Positions 9,050 through 19,207 are shown, numbered from the stretch's first letter. The stretch is 64,000 bases of DNA from Kordia sp. TARA_039_SRF (GCA_006383075.2 SMNH02000001.1:1-64000); one strand, 5' to 3'. Program-made: numbers and translations. The notes: generated by a model not told the origin, from the letters alone.

Positions 9050-12000
9050 ATGAAAAAAACGACTAACAAATTATTACTACTAGCGCTACTTCTCGGAGTT
9101 GTGTTTCATGGTACGTCTATTTTTTTCACGCTCGAAACTACCTATGACGCATTAATTCACTTATTTTTTGCAGATCATTACGCCGAAAGTTGGTTTGAGC
9201 CTTGGAATTACAAATGGTACACAGGATTTACCGTGATGAGTTATCCGCCGCTCGTTCATCAATCCATTGGTGCGTTGTCGTTTATTGGCGGATTGAAATT
9301 TGGCTTGTTTACCGTTGCTATTATTGCGGTAATACTCTTTATAACTGGCGTATATCGCTTTTCGTTACTAATGACAGGCAATAAAAGAGTAGCAGGTTAT
9401 GCGGCTATTTTGGCTGTTTTTTCGTCTTCATTTGTGGAAACTTTACACATCTTTGGACAATTGCCAAGTATTGTGGGAATTTCAGTGTTGATGCACGCGT
9501 TACCCGAAATCTATCTTTGGCTAAAAACAGGCAAGTACAAATATCTTTTTACCTCGCTTTCGCTGATTGCTGTAACGGTGACATCGCATCATGTAACGCC
9601 TATTTTCGGAATGGTTTTCTTTATTTTTCCGTTAATCGGGATGGTACTCATGGATGCTTCTCGCGAACGTGTACACAATATGAAAGAAGTCACCTTTCTC
9701 GTATTCTGGAAAACGTTTCGCAGACTTTTCAAGCGAATTGTGATGTTTGGAACGTTTTCTTTGGTGATTATTGTAAGCTGTATCTTACCGTATTGGATTA
9801 ACTCTAAAAACAATCCGATTACGCAAGTTCCGATACCACACGGTTCACGTGATCATTTTCTGGAAATCACTTCGTCAGGATTGGTGTTTTTTCTAATTCC
9901 GTGGGGAGTTTTACTGTTTCTATTACCCTATATTTTTTATAGATATTACAGCAAACGCTATCTCTTCTTTGGTTTATCCATTACCTTATTATTTGTATTA
10001 GGAACTGGCGGAACAACGCCTATTCCACGCATGATTTTGGGAGAAACGGCTTTCAATATCTTAACCTTAGACCGTTTTACACTTTGGGCTTCCATTATGT
10101 CGTTGCCGTTGTTTGGCGAATTTGTCTATCGTTTCGCTGATGCTGATTTAAAAAGACATTTTCAGCAAAAATTTGGCGCTATGTATCATCGAATCGTTGG
10201 TGGCGGATTGGCGGCATTGTTTGTTTTCATGACAATTTTTACGATGAGTTTAGGGTATTTTCGACCATCGCAACCGCAAAAAATCAAGATGTTGCCCATT
10301 GTCAATTTTCTCAATCAAGACCAACACGACCAATGGCGTTATTTAACTCTAGGTTTTGGTGACCAAATGGCGTGGTTGTCCGCACAAACCAATGCGTTAA
10401 CCGTAGATGGAAACTATCATTCAGCACGTCGTTTGCCAGAACTAACCACGCGACCAATTGAACGCTTGGAAAACTCAAAATTCAAAGGTGTTGCAGGCAT
10501 CGGTTCGTTACAACAATTCTTGACAACACCCGAAAAATACAACCTGAAATACATTTTTTCCAACGATAAATTTTATGATCCAATTCTCTATTTCTGTGGT
10601 TGGCAGCGTTTATCACCATTGGAAAATGGCATCATGGTTTGGGAAAAATTAAATGTGCCGCCGTTGTCATCTATCTTACCAAAAGATGAGGTGGCAACGT
10701 GGCAAAAATTAGCTTGGGGAACCATACCGTTTCTCACTGTGATGTTGGCGTTGTTGTTCAACATTCAACCTATTTTTTTAAGATACATTCAGCGAAAGCG
10801 AACCGATTCGCAAACATATCTGCAATATGACAAAGGCTACACAAAATTTTCAAGCAAACTCGTTCGTATCAATCATATTTGGGCGATTATGTTGGTGGGA
10901 ATTATAACATTTGGAAGCTATCAATTCTATATAAAAAATGATGCGCAGCGTTCGCCTGAAAATGTCGTAAAAGCCTATTATGACGCGCTCGATTTTAAAG
11001 AATTTGAAAAAGCACACAGCTATATCAATCCGAAAAATAATTTGACGATAGCCCAATACATGCTCGAAATTTCGTCTACGGACGGATTGCTAAGTTCGTA
11101 TGCAAAATTAGATGCCATTGAAACTGTTATCACTAAAAAAACAGATAGATTGGCAACGGTAACAGTACACACCAAATGGATTACGCCGTTGGAAAAAATT
11201 GAAAAAACAGCCTATAAAACGGTGGTCAAGCGCAACAACAAATGGTTTTTAGAAGCGGAAACTCCAGAAGCCGATTTGCCGCCAGACCAACTATTCACAG
11301 CAAATAAAACGACCTATTTCAATCACGGAAGAAGACGTATTACCACTGAGCAAACCTACCATGAAGATGTGTTGAAACAGCCTGTATTGGAAATCATTTC
11401 GGCAACATTGGTACAGCGAAATGGTCATTATGCCATTGTGGGCGAAGTGCAAAATATTGACAATGTGCCTGCAGATGTGGTGTTAAAAGGAACGTTGTAC
11501 AACGATGAAAATGTAGCATTGGCAACGTATAATGCCAAATATCACATGAAGCACAAACTGATGCCGAAGGAAAAAACGCCGTTTCGTATCAATTTTGAAG
11601 GTATTGCCTGGTCAAAAACACAGGATTCCATTCCGAAAACCTTCAATCCTGATGAGTTTACGCCAGTGGATTTTACAGAAGCGCCCACAAAATTCAATCT
11701 GCAAGCGGCAGGCAATGTTTCGGGTTCGGATTTGTATAAAAATATGGTCTTGAGTAATGTGCAAGTGACTTCGGAAACGATTAATGGAAACCTGTTCAAT
11801 AGCGGATTGCAGGAAATTACGGTTCCGCAGTTATTGGTATCGTATTACAATGATCATCAGCAACTTTTGTGGGTAGACCATCAGTTTCTGGATGAAGGAA
11901 TTCGTCAGCAACGCCAGCAAGCATTTCGGTATACAATCTTGCAAAATGACACCATAAAAGTCATCAGTACTGACATGAAAAACTGTTTTGTCAATGGTTT

Positions 12001-12130
12001 GCCGAACGAAGATATTTCGAGAAAAATCATTCCAGAACGGAAAAATTACCAGCAATTACAACCGATTCAAAATTCGGTGTACAGCTTTATAAATATTGAA
12101 TTAAACGCCTATATCGGAAATCCAAAATGA
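9050..12130 (+). CDS. large multi-membrane protein, PTPS-related/GT-C-like, with periplasmic NTF2-like domain
   Basis: 1026 residues. The first about 610 contain roughly ten hydrophobic membrane segments with an early periplasmic loop TYDALIHLFFADHYAESWFEPWNYKWYTG (written here in two overlapping pieces: TYDALIHLFFADHY, then AESWFEPW), resembling the acidic-loop region of GT-C/PMT-like transferases and of the family called 6-pyruvoyl-tetrahydropterin-synthase-related membrane proteins. After a further membrane segment near 625-645, residues 660-760 look NTF2-like (VVKAYYDALDFKEFEKAHSY) and the rest is a beta-rich extracytoplasmic region. It heads a tightly overlapping operon with a secreted protein and a GH5-like hydrolase, pointing to polysaccharide assembly. 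Exact reaction unknown. Confidence 0.8.
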   Translation: MKKTTNKLLLLALLLGVVFHGTSIFFTLETTYDALIHLFFADHYAESWFEPWNYKWYTGFTVMSYPPLVHQSIGALSFIGGLKFGLFTVAIIAVILFITGVYRFSLLMTGNKRVAGYAAILAVFSSSFVETLHIFGQLPSIVGISVLMHALPEIYLWLKTGKYKYLFTSLSLIAVTVTSHHVTPIFGMVFFIFPLIGMVLMDASRERVHNMKEVTFLVFWKTFRRLFKRIVMFGTFSLVIIVSCILPYWINSKNNPITQVPIPHGSRDHFLEITSSGLVFFLIPWGVLLFLLPYIFYRYYSKRYLFFGLSITLLFVLGTGGTTPIPRMILGETAFNILTLDRFTLWASIMSLPLFGEFVYRFADADLKRHFQQKFGAMYHRIVGGGLAALFVFMTIFTMSLGYFRPSQPQKIKMLPIVNFLNQDQHDQWRYLTLGFGDQMAWLSAQTNALTVDGNYHSARRLPELTTRPIERLENSKFKGVAGIGSLQQFLTTPEKYNLKYIFSNDKFYDPILYFCGWQRLSPLENGIMVWEKLNVPPLSSILPKDEVATWQKLAWGTIPFLTVMLALLFNIQPIFLRYIQRKRTDSQTYLQYDKGYTKFSSKLVRINHIWAIMLVGIITFGSYQFYIKNDAQRSPENVVKAYYDALDFKEFEKAHSYINPKNNLTIAQYMLEISSTDGLLSSYAKLDAIETVITKKTDRLATVTVHTKWITPLEKIEKTAYKTVVKRNNKWFLEAETPEADLPPDQLFTANKTTYFNHGRRRITTEQTYHEDVLKQPVLEIISATLVQRNGHYAIVGEVQNIDNVPADVVLKGTLYNDENVALATYNAKYHMKHKLMPKEKTPFRINFEGIAWSKTQDSIPKTFNPDEFTPVDFTEAPTKFNLQAAGNVSGSDLYKNMVLSNVQVTSETINGNLFNSGLQEITVPQLLVSYYNDHQQLLWVDHQFLDEGIRQQRQQAFRYTILQNDTIKVISTDMKNCFVNGLPNEDISRKIIPERKNYQQLQPIQNSVYSFINIELNAYIGNPK

Positions 12131-13338
12131 TGAAATTAAACTCTTTTTTATATTACCTATTCATATTTGCGTCAAGCGCGAATGTACTTTTGGCGAATAC
12201 TTCCGAAGGCATTCAACTAGAAACAACACAACAACAATTCACCGCTGGCGAAACCATTATATTGACATTTTCTGGAACGCAAGATGCAACTATCCAATTA
12301 TACTGCTCAAACAGTTACGGAACAACATTGCTATCGCCAAAAGTTGTGGAAAATCGACTGGAATACACTTTTCCAAAACAAATTTCAAGCAAAACAGGAA
12401 TCGTCAATTGGAAGCTATTGACAAAAAAAATAGCACTTTCGGGAACATTTACCATCATTCCACAAACTACGCCAACTTCTTTAGAAACCTATCTCGGTCC
12501 GCCAAGTATAGAAGCTGGCGAAAAAGACTATGCGATGTTGGTAGTGATTCCAACTGATGCGCTGGACAATCCTGTACAATCACAAACACAAGTCACAATA
12601 CAAAAGCAATTTCTAGCCGATGTACAACAAGAAACCGTTCAAACCAACAATTTAATTGCGTATCAACGTATCTATTCACCCAAAAAAAATGGTAGAATGT
12701 TACTAGCGACGGAATGTCTCGGCATCAATTCGGAAGAATACACACTTAACATAACACCTGCAATTGCTACAAATTTTGACATTTTCACCAAACGCGCACA
12801 CGAATACGCAGATGGCAATCAAATTACGACGTTTACGACTTCCATCATCAAAGACAAAAACAACAATGTGGTGAGCGATGGCACCTACGTGGAATTTTTC
12901 ATCACAAACAGCAAAGGAAGTGTGTTAAAAACTTCTGGAATGACGATTGAAGGCGTTGCCACAGCGCAAATGCTGCATCCAGATTATGAAGAAACATGGA
13001 CTGTTAAAGCACACGTAGCAGGAATTTCGGAAAGCAATTCTATGTCGCTTTCGTACACAAAAGTCATGGACGATTTTGCTATTTCATTCTCGAAAAACAA
13101 TCGAAATATTAACGTTGGTCCGTTGCGAAGCTTTATGAATCAACGTATTCCAGACGGTTTGCAAGTCACGCTACGCATTTCTCAACACGGAAAAACAAAA
13201 GAAATCTATGTAAAAGAATCGCGTGACGGATTTGTCCATTTTGAGCTCAATCCGAACATTTTTATCAACGGAATCTACGATGTAGAAATCACTGCGGCAG
13301 GAATCACGAAAACGAAAAAAGCACTTCAACTATGGTAA
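12127..13338 (+). CDS. secreted Ig-like beta-domain protein
   Basis: 403 residues. An N-terminal signal peptide (MKLNSFLYYLFIFASSANVLLA) is followed by at least three beta-sandwich-like segments: FTAGETIILTFSGTQ, a middle region around LGPPSIEAGEKDYAMLVV, and a segment FTTSIIKDKNNNVVSDGTYV that is typical of bacterial Ig-like/invasin repeats. No catalytic motif is recognised. The start overlaps the upstream stop by four bases (ATGA) and the end overlaps the GH5-like gene by seven, so the three products probably work together at the cell envelope, perhaps holding or guiding a nascent polysaccharide. Confidence 0.8.
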   Translation: MMKLNSFLYYLFIFASSANVLLANTSEGIQLETTQQQFTAGETIILTFSGTQDATIQLYCSNSYGTTLLSPKVVENRLEYTFPKQISSKTGIVNWKLLTKKIALSGTFTIIPQTTPTSLETYLGPPSIEAGEKDYAMLVVIPTDALDNPVQSQTQVTIQKQFLADVQQETVQTNNLIAYQRIYSPKKNGRMLLATECLGINSEEYTLNITPAIATNFDIFTKRAHEYADGNQITTFTTSIIKDKNNNVVSDGTYVEFFITNSKGSVLKTSGMTIEGVATAQMLHPDYEETWTVKAHVAGISESNSMSLSYTKVMDDFAISFSKNNRNINVGPLRSFMNQRIPDGLQVTLRISQHGKTKEIYVKESRDGFVHFELNPNIFINGIYDVEITAAGITKTKKALQLW

Positions 13339-14846
13339 AAACTGATAAAAATATCATGCGCGGATTTTTGGTGTTGACGTACATAGTCATCATTTCCATG
13401 CTCGTTTTTCTGATAAGCAGTGCGTTTACCTATTTGAATACGGGCGCGGACAGAAGTCGCATGTTGCATACCGAAGTCGCCAAAGAAACGCTCTATCTTC
13501 CAAAGATGAATTGGGCAACACTGCGCAATGAAGGAAGAAAAATGGACAGCCAAACCTTACTCAAAATTGAACAGGATTATTTGAACGCTTGGTATGTAAA
13601 ACAGCGTGCGTACAAAACCCATCAAACGACAGGAATTGACGATTATTACACGGAAAATGCGCGCAAAAACATCTTGGATTTTGTCGCGCAACAGCAACAG
13701 CAAAACGTATTTGTAAACGCAACGACACTTTCGCATCAACCAACGGTGGAATTTTTTAGCGAAGATGGACAATTAGTGGTGTTGACAGACAACAATGTAG
13801 TGGAATACAAGCAAGTCTATCAAGGAGAAACGTTTGTGGTGGAAACGACGGAAAAAGCAGATTATAAAATAGTGTTATTGTTGGAAGATGGTTTTTGGCG
13901 CATTCGTCATTTGGTGAAAGAATCGGTGGAAACGGTTGAAGATGCTGTCGAAACAAAAACTTTAGAAGCACTGCATTTCAGAGGCATCAATTACTATCCG
14001 CAAGCGACGCCGTGGGACATGTTTGGTGATAAATTTGACATAGAAATCATCAAAACGGACTTTACGATTCTTAAAAATGCCAATTTGAATACCATCCGAA
14101 TTTTTATTCCGTATGAAGATTTTGGAGCAGCGACGGTGACAACAGAAAAGCTCAAAAAATTACAGCAAGTTTTAGACGCTGCCGAACAACAAGAACTCAA
14201 AGTAATTGTCACGTTATTTGACTTTTATGGAAACTACGACGTGTTGAATTGGACATTGACGCAGCGACATGCGGAAACCATTGTATCCACTTTTAAAAAT
14301 CACAAGGCTATTTTGGCGTGGGACATCAAAAACGAACCGAATTTGGACTTTGAAACGCGCGGACAACAAAACGTGTTGGCGTGGTTGGAAACCATGATTT
14401 CACTCGTCAAATCGATTGACGAACGACATTTGGTGACCGTTGGTTGGTCCAATACGGAAAGCGCGCATGTATTGCAAGAGAAGGTAGATTTTGTGTCGTT
14501 TCACTATTATGACGCTGCTGCAGATTTTTCTAAGAACTATGCCAATTTGAAAGCTAAAATCAACGAGAAACCCATTGTTTTGGGAGAATTTGGGCAATCT
14601 TCCTATGGCGGATTTTGGAAGCCATTTGCAGGTTCAGAGAAAAAACAAGCCAACTATTTCAAAGAAATGCGAGTAGCGTTAGATGCTGAAAACATTTCAT
14701 ATCTAGCTTGGACATTGTATGATTTTGAAGACATTCCAAGTAAAGTTGTAGGCAACAGACCGTGGCGCACCAATCCACAGAAAAAGTTTGGGATTTTGGA
14801 TAAAGATGGGAAACGGAAGTTGGCTTTTGAGGTTTTTGTGGAGTAG
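13332..14846 (+). CDS. membrane-anchored GH5/cellulase-fold glycoside hydrolase
   Basis: 504 residues. A single N-terminal membrane anchor (residues 11-34) is followed by an extracytoplasmic domain (about 75-195) that looks NTF2-like, then a TIM-barrel glycosidase domain (about 213-504). Clan GH-A residues are present: the acid/base in WDIKNEPN (N334-E335) and the nucleophile in IVLGEFGQ (E419), with the SFHYYD segment between them. Substrate cannot be told; mannan/glucan-type activities are common. Periplasmic hydrolases of this sort occur in exopolysaccharide synthesis operons (for example BcsZ, PelA), which fits the overlap with its two upstream genes. Confidence 0.9.
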   Translation: MVKTDKNIMRGFLVLTYIVIISMLVFLISSAFTYLNTGADRSRMLHTEVAKETLYLPKMNWATLRNEGRKMDSQTLLKIEQDYLNAWYVKQRAYKTHQTTGIDDYYTENARKNILDFVAQQQQQNVFVNATTLSHQPTVEFFSEDGQLVVLTDNNVVEYKQVYQGETFVVETTEKADYKIVLLLEDGFWRIRHLVKESVETVEDAVETKTLEALHFRGINYYPQATPWDMFGDKFDIEIIKTDFTILKNANLNTIRIFIPYEDFGAATVTTEKLKKLQQVLDAAEQQELKVIVTLFDFYGNYDVLNWTLTQRHAETIVSTFKNHKAILAWDIKNEPNLDFETRGQQNVLAWLETMISLVKSIDERHLVTVGWSNTESAHVLQEKVDFVSFHYYDAAADFSKNYANLKAKINEKPIVLGEFGQSSYGGFWKPFAGSEKKQANYFKEMRVALDAENISYLAWTLYDFEDIPSKVVGNRPWRTNPQKKFGILDKDGKRKLAFEVFVE

Positions 14847-14894
14847 TGTGTTAATTTGAAAATTTGCTGATTTAAAAATGGACTTTCAAACTTC

Positions 14895-14915
14895 ATGCTG
14901 AACTTGATTCAGCAT
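14895..14915. repeat. short palindromic repeat, copy 2
   Basis: ATGCTGAA-cttga-TTCAGCAT, arms perfectly complementary. It lies between convergent genes, followed at about 15010-15050 by another hairpin-forming segment (tacttcgag ... gaagta). Confidence 0.75.
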
Positions 14916-15045
14916 CCCACAAAAAGCTAAAAATCATCAATCAAAAATCGGCAATCGTACATCAAATAGATTCCTACCTTTGCAGGAATAATAAAGAAAA
15001 TATAGTCAACTACTTCGAGGCACGCCCGCGAAGCAATCTGAAGTA

Positions 15046-16320
15046 TCAAGATTCTTCAAGAGATTGTCGCTTGATATCTTCGGTCAAATCCAATTCACGC
15101 AACGGTTTGTTAAAGAATCCTGTCGCAAATACAGTTAATAACGTCATCGTTCCACCAAAAACAACTGCTGGAACAACACCCATTAATTTAGCGGTAGCAC
15201 CACTTTCAAAAGAACCTAATTCATTAGAAGATCCTACAAAAATAGAATTTACTGATGCCACACGTCCGCGCATTTCATCTGGCGTTCGCAATTGTAAAAT
15301 GGTTTGACGAATGACCATAGAAACACCATCTGCCAATCCACTTATAAATAATGCAAGTAACGATAGCCAAAATGATGTTGAGATACCAAAAACGATGATA
15401 CAAAGTCCAAATACAAAGATGGACGTCAGCAATTTCATTCCTGCATTTGTAGATACAGGAATATAGGCTGTAATTAACATGGTAATTAATGCTCCTATAG
15501 AAGCCGCTGCACTTAAAATTCCGAAACCAAGTGCTCCAACATTTAAAATACTTTTTGCAAATATTGGTAGTAACGCAACTGCTCCTCCTAATAAAACCGC
15601 AATCATATCTAGCGTCAATGCACCTAAAATTACTTTTTCATTCTTAACAAAAGTGATACCTTCTTTAAGACTTTTCCAGACATTTTCTCCAATATTTGGA
15701 TTCATAATAGGTTTCTTCGGAATCATCATTAACAAGACTAAAGAAATCATCACCATTATAAAAACCATACCTAAAGAGATTTGTTCGCCAAACCAATAAA
15801 TTGCCAATCCTCCAAAAGCTTTTCCCAAAATCCCAGAAGCTTGCCATGTAGAACTGCTCCAAGTAGCAGCGTTTGGATATGTTTTTTTAGGAACAATTAA
15901 TGCGATTAGCGAAAAGATAGTTGGTCCAAAAAAGGAACGCAATATTCCTCCAAAAAAGATAAAAGCATAAATACTATATAAAACAGGTTCAAGCTTCCAC
16001 TTTCCTGTGATTTCTGGCGTTGCAATAAGAAACAATCCTAAGCTCATCAGAGAAAACAACACTATACAAATAGCTAACAGATTTCGTTTTTCCCGTTGAT
16101 CTACAATATGTCCCGCAAATAATGCCATTCCTACGGCAGGAATTACCTCCATTAATCCTACCAAACCTAGTGACCAAGGATCGTCATCTGTTATTTCACT
16201 GATAATCCAAATAATTACAATAAACTGCATCGACCAGCCAAATACCAAAAAGAATCGCACTAATAAAAAAATGTTGAATTCTCTAAATCGTAAGGCTTCG
16301 TATGGATCTTGTTTTTGCAC
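15046..16320 (-). CDS. MFS transporter
   Basis: 424-residue major facilitator superfamily protein with about twelve membrane segments (for example FFLVFGWSMQFIVIIWIISE and LSLLALFISGLADGVSMV). The cytoplasmic loop after TM2 has HIVDQREKRNLL, matching the MFS motif A position, and the second half has RTPDEMRGRVASVNSIFVGSSNELG, characteristic of the TetA/EntS-like subfamily. Substrate unknown; probably an efflux permease. It is monocistronic with repeat-filled gaps on both sides. Confidence 0.92.
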   Translation of the reverse strand: MQKQDPYEALRFREFNIFLLVRFFLVFGWSMQFIVIIWIISEITDDDPWSLGLVGLMEVIPAVGMALFAGHIVDQREKRNLLAICIVLFSLMSLGLFLIATPEITGKWKLEPVLYSIYAFIFFGGILRSFFGPTIFSLIALIVPKKTYPNAATWSSSTWQASGILGKAFGGLAIYWFGEQISLGMVFIMVMISLVLLMMIPKKPIMNPNIGENVWKSLKEGITFVKNEKVILGALTLDMIAVLLGGAVALLPIFAKSILNVGALGFGILSAAASIGALITMLITAYIPVSTNAGMKLLTSIFVFGLCIIVFGISTSFWLSLLALFISGLADGVSMVIRQTILQLRTPDEMRGRVASVNSIFVGSSNELGSFESGATAKLMGVVPAVVFGGTMTLLTVFATGFFNKPLRELDLTEDIKRQSLEES

Positions 16321-16453
16321 GCAGTGTAATTTCTTGACAAAAATACATTATAAAATGGAATTTACCGTGAATGAAAACTTTCTCAGTGACGTGTTTTTTG
16401 TTTAGGAGTTTATTCGTTTAAATCTTTATGTGTGATTTTCTCACTGTTATGCG

Positions 16454-16474
16454 AAGTTGAATTAAGTTCAACTT
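16454..16474. repeat. short palindromic repeat, copy 3 (covariant)
   Basis: AAGTTGAA-ttaag-TTCAACTT. Relative to the other copies, the G-C pair in GCTGAA/TTCAGC is replaced by G-T on one arm and A-C on the other so that pairing is kept. Confidence 0.7.
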
Positions 16475-16522
16475 GACGAAATACATCATCAATCTTAGAA
16501 AATCATTGATATATTAAAAAAC

Positions 16523-16657
16523 CGTCACTTCGAGTGGCGAATCTGTGATTCGTTGTATCGAGAAGTACTTTGATAATCTGAGTTTCATAGTACTTCTCGA
16601 TACAAATTTGCTTCATTGCGACAGGCTCAATGAGCAGCAAATTCACTCGAAGTGACG
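16523..16657. repeat. 135-bp nested inverted repeat
   Basis: Outer arms CGTCACTTCGAGTG and CACTCGAAGTGACG are perfect complements; inner arms TGTATCGAGAAGTACT and AGTACTTCTCGATACA are also perfect, with an AT-rich centre. The same arm sequences recur at 20930-20990, 21045-21675 and 38420-38495. It lies 15 bp beyond the stop of the GH97 gene and may also work as a transcription end. Confidence 0.85.
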
Positions 16658-16671
16658 TTTTGTAGCTAAAA

Positions 16672-18747
16672 TTATTTTTTCATAAAACTAATTGCCGTTC
16701 CGCCACCTGCAGCGAGTTGTAATGTAAGCTTTGTTTCCGCAGTAACTTCCATCGTTTCAATTTCAATCGCCGTTGGATTGTCGTTCCAATGTGCGTCTTT
16801 TCCATCTTTATAAATCGTCGCTGTATATGTTGTATTTGGCGCTAAAAAGTCCAAAGAAACTTCAATAGTACGAGCGTTTTCATCTGTGATACTTCCTAAA
16901 AACCAATTGCCTGTGTTGCGTTCTTCGCGAGCAATCGTAACAAAATCGCCTACTTCTCCATTTAGTACGTTGGTTTGTTTCCAATCGACACCAACATCGC
17001 GGATGAATTGTAAGGCTGGATTTCCTTCGTAATGTTCTATCAAATCGGCTGCCATTTGAATCGGACTGTAAATCACAACGTACAATGCCAATTGTTGTGC
17101 AATGGTCGTATTCACCTGATTTTCCTCTTTGTAGGGTAACAATTTGATGTTGAAAATACCAGGTGTATAATCTATCGGACCTGCCAACATACGCGTAAAT
17201 GCTACGATTGGTAAATGTTCTGGTGGATTTCCGCCATCGGATGCCCACGCGTTGAATTCTTGTCCACGCAATCCTTCTCGGGAAATAATATTCGGATAGG
17301 TTCTGCGTAATCCTGTGGCTTTGATAGGTTCGTGCACGTTCACGGCTACTTCATATTCGGCTGCTTTCATGGCTGCGTTGTTGTAATGATTCACCATCCA
17401 TTGTCCGTGATGATATTCGCCTTTCGGGATGATTTTACCCACGTAACCAGACTTCACGGAATGAATTCCCAAGTCTTTCATCAATTGATACGCTTTGTCC
17501 ATTTGTTTATTATACGTGCCAATCGCTGCTGAGGTTTCATGGTGCATGATGATTTCCACACCTTTTTCCTTTGCATAACGCACTACTTCTTGTAAATCGT
17601 AATCGTCGTACGGTGTTACGAAATCGAATACACCTTCGCGATCTTCAAAACCAATCCAATGTTCCCAACCTGTATTCCAACCTTCTACCAACACACCTTT
17701 AATATTGTTTTTAGCAGAGAAATCGATAAAAGCTTTGGCGTTTTCCGTTGTTGCTCCGTGTTTTCCTGCAGCTTTGTCCCACGAAGATTTTCCTAAGTGC
17801 ATTTCCCACCAAATTCCGGTGTATTTCATCGGTGTAAACCAAGAAACATCATCTATTTTTGAAGGTTCATTCAAGTTGACAATTAATTTTGATTCAATAA
17901 GTTCTGTAGCTTTTTCCACAATTTGAATCGTTCGCCAAGGTGTGGTGAATGGTGTCGTACGTTTTACTTTATAATCTGTTCGTTCTGAGCCTACCAATTC
18001 ACTTTGCAATGTTAAGTTTTTGGTGTCTACTTTTAAGGTCATTCCCGAATAATCTAGCAATGCGGCTTCATGAAAACTAAGATGCAAACCGTCTTTTGTT
18101 CGCATAGTAACGGGCGTATTCACAGCATTTTCTGGAATGTGTGTTTGCGCTAAATTTGCGTGATTTGCTTTGCTCAACGCATCAATTTCAGACACTTTGG
18201 TTGTTGTATACAAATGTTCGTAAATATCCCAATCGCCAGGAATCCACCATGTGGTATGATCGCCCGTAAGTTGAAATTCTGTATTTTCATCCGTAATGAG
18301 TACTTCTGTTAAATGCTCTTGTTTTGGGAATTCATAGCGAAATCCGATACCATCGTCATACACTTTAAAAACGATGTTCAATTTTCGTTGCAGCGAATCT
18401 TTTTCTTGTAATTCAATCGTCAATTCGTTGTAATGATTGCGCACAGCTTCTTGTTCGCCCCAAGGCATATTCCACGTTTCATCAGCGGTATTGGTAGCTG
18501 TTCTTACAATTTTAAAATTATCCTGTAAAGATGGCGCATCTTTTAAGTCGAAACCAATTGCAGACGTGTCAATCACTGTCTGATTTTTGTGTGCAATGGT
18601 GTAGTGAGGTGTTCCATCATCCGACAGGAAAAAAGAAATAGCAATATCGCTATTTGGAGAGAAAATTGACACCTTTTTTTCTTCTGTTGAACAAGAATAA
18701 ACGCTAAAAATTCCAGCAAGAAGAATAATTTTAAAGACAGTTTTCAT
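16672..18747 (-). CDS. GH97 family alpha-glycosidase (SusB-like)
   Basis: 691-residue secreted lipoprotein: signal peptide with lipobox ending VYSC (Cys19). The order is an N-terminal beta-sandwich (FKVYDDGIGFRYEFP), a TIM barrel beginning WWEMHLGKSSWDKAAGKHG, and a C-terminal beta domain, as in GH97. The barrel has HHETSAAIGTYNKQMDKAY, VKSGYVGK, VHEPIKATGLRR and REGLRGQEFNAW. The Gly in VKSGYVG where retaining members have a nucleophile Asp, together with Glu in VHEP, suggests the inverting, SusB-like group; that assignment is from memory of the family. Acts on alpha-glucans, probably periplasmic or outer-membrane-anchored. No SusCD partner in the window. Confidence 0.93.
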   Translation of the reverse strand: MKTVFKIILLAGIFSVYSCSTEEKKVSIFSPNSDIAISFFLSDDGTPHYTIAHKNQTVIDTSAIGFDLKDAPSLQDNFKIVRTATNTADETWNMPWGEQEAVRNHYNELTIELQEKDSLQRKLNIVFKVYDDGIGFRYEFPKQEHLTEVLITDENTEFQLTGDHTTWWIPGDWDIYEHLYTTTKVSEIDALSKANHANLAQTHIPENAVNTPVTMRTKDGLHLSFHEAALLDYSGMTLKVDTKNLTLQSELVGSERTDYKVKRTTPFTTPWRTIQIVEKATELIESKLIVNLNEPSKIDDVSWFTPMKYTGIWWEMHLGKSSWDKAAGKHGATTENAKAFIDFSAKNNIKGVLVEGWNTGWEHWIGFEDREGVFDFVTPYDDYDLQEVVRYAKEKGVEIIMHHETSAAIGTYNKQMDKAYQLMKDLGIHSVKSGYVGKIIPKGEYHHGQWMVNHYNNAAMKAAEYEVAVNVHEPIKATGLRRTYPNIISREGLRGQEFNAWASDGGNPPEHLPIVAFTRMLAGPIDYTPGIFNIKLLPYKEENQVNTTIAQQLALYVVIYSPIQMAADLIEHYEGNPALQFIRDVGVDWKQTNVLNGEVGDFVTIAREERNTGNWFLGSITDENARTIEVSLDFLAPNTTYTATIYKDGKDAHWNDNPTAIEIETMEVTAETKLTLQLAAGGGTAISFMKK

Positions 18748-19207
18748 AATGATTACGATTGATTAGTTTTTAAAAATACAGTTTTCAACGCAAAAAAACC
18801 TACGCAACCGTTTTCGTGTTGATAAAATTTAGGAAGTAAAGTTAAATTTCAATCTAAAAAAATGATTATTTCCTCAAAAATACATTTACAAATTATCTAA
18901 ATTTAGTTTCCTTTTTTCATTTTCTTTGCTCGCCCAAAGAAAACGAAACAAAAGAAATGGCGCTTTTCCAGAGGTGTTTTTAGTTTTTCTTTAAGAAAAA
19001 CTAAAACCGTGCTAATTTTTTCTGAATTACTGTTTAAATATGCTCTATTTTAGTTAAATAGCTTGCAAATTGCGTTGTAAGTTTATTTGAATTTCCATGC
19101 GAAAAAATCATCACTACACTGCGGAAAAGATAAAAACTTTTTCAAATAAAAAAAGCTCAAGAAAAAGTGAATTTTCAAATCAACACATTTCCAAATTTTC
19201 AAATTCA
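18748..19207. other. 460-bp intergenic region
   Basis: The first about 150 bp (AT-rich) should hold the GH97 promoter. The rest contains copy 1 of a long dispersed repeat (18918-19140). No coding sequence is convincing here. Confidence 0.6.
18918..19140. repeat. dispersed repeat family 2, copy 1
   Basis: A block starting TTTCTTTGCTCGCCCAAA, continuing GCGCTTTTCCAGAGGTGTTT, then a hairpin (agtttttcttta/aagaaaaact), then after a variable AT-rich part CACTGCGGAAAAGA. The second copy is at 22212-22392 with the same block order. Function unknown. Confidence 0.8.

Larger units (their letters stand above)
16321..16671. other. intergenic region with repeats
   Basis: 351 bp without a gene. About 130 bp next to the MFS start could hold its promoter. 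The remainder is occupied by a short palindrome (16454-16474) and a long inverted repeat (16523-16657). Confidence 0.7.
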
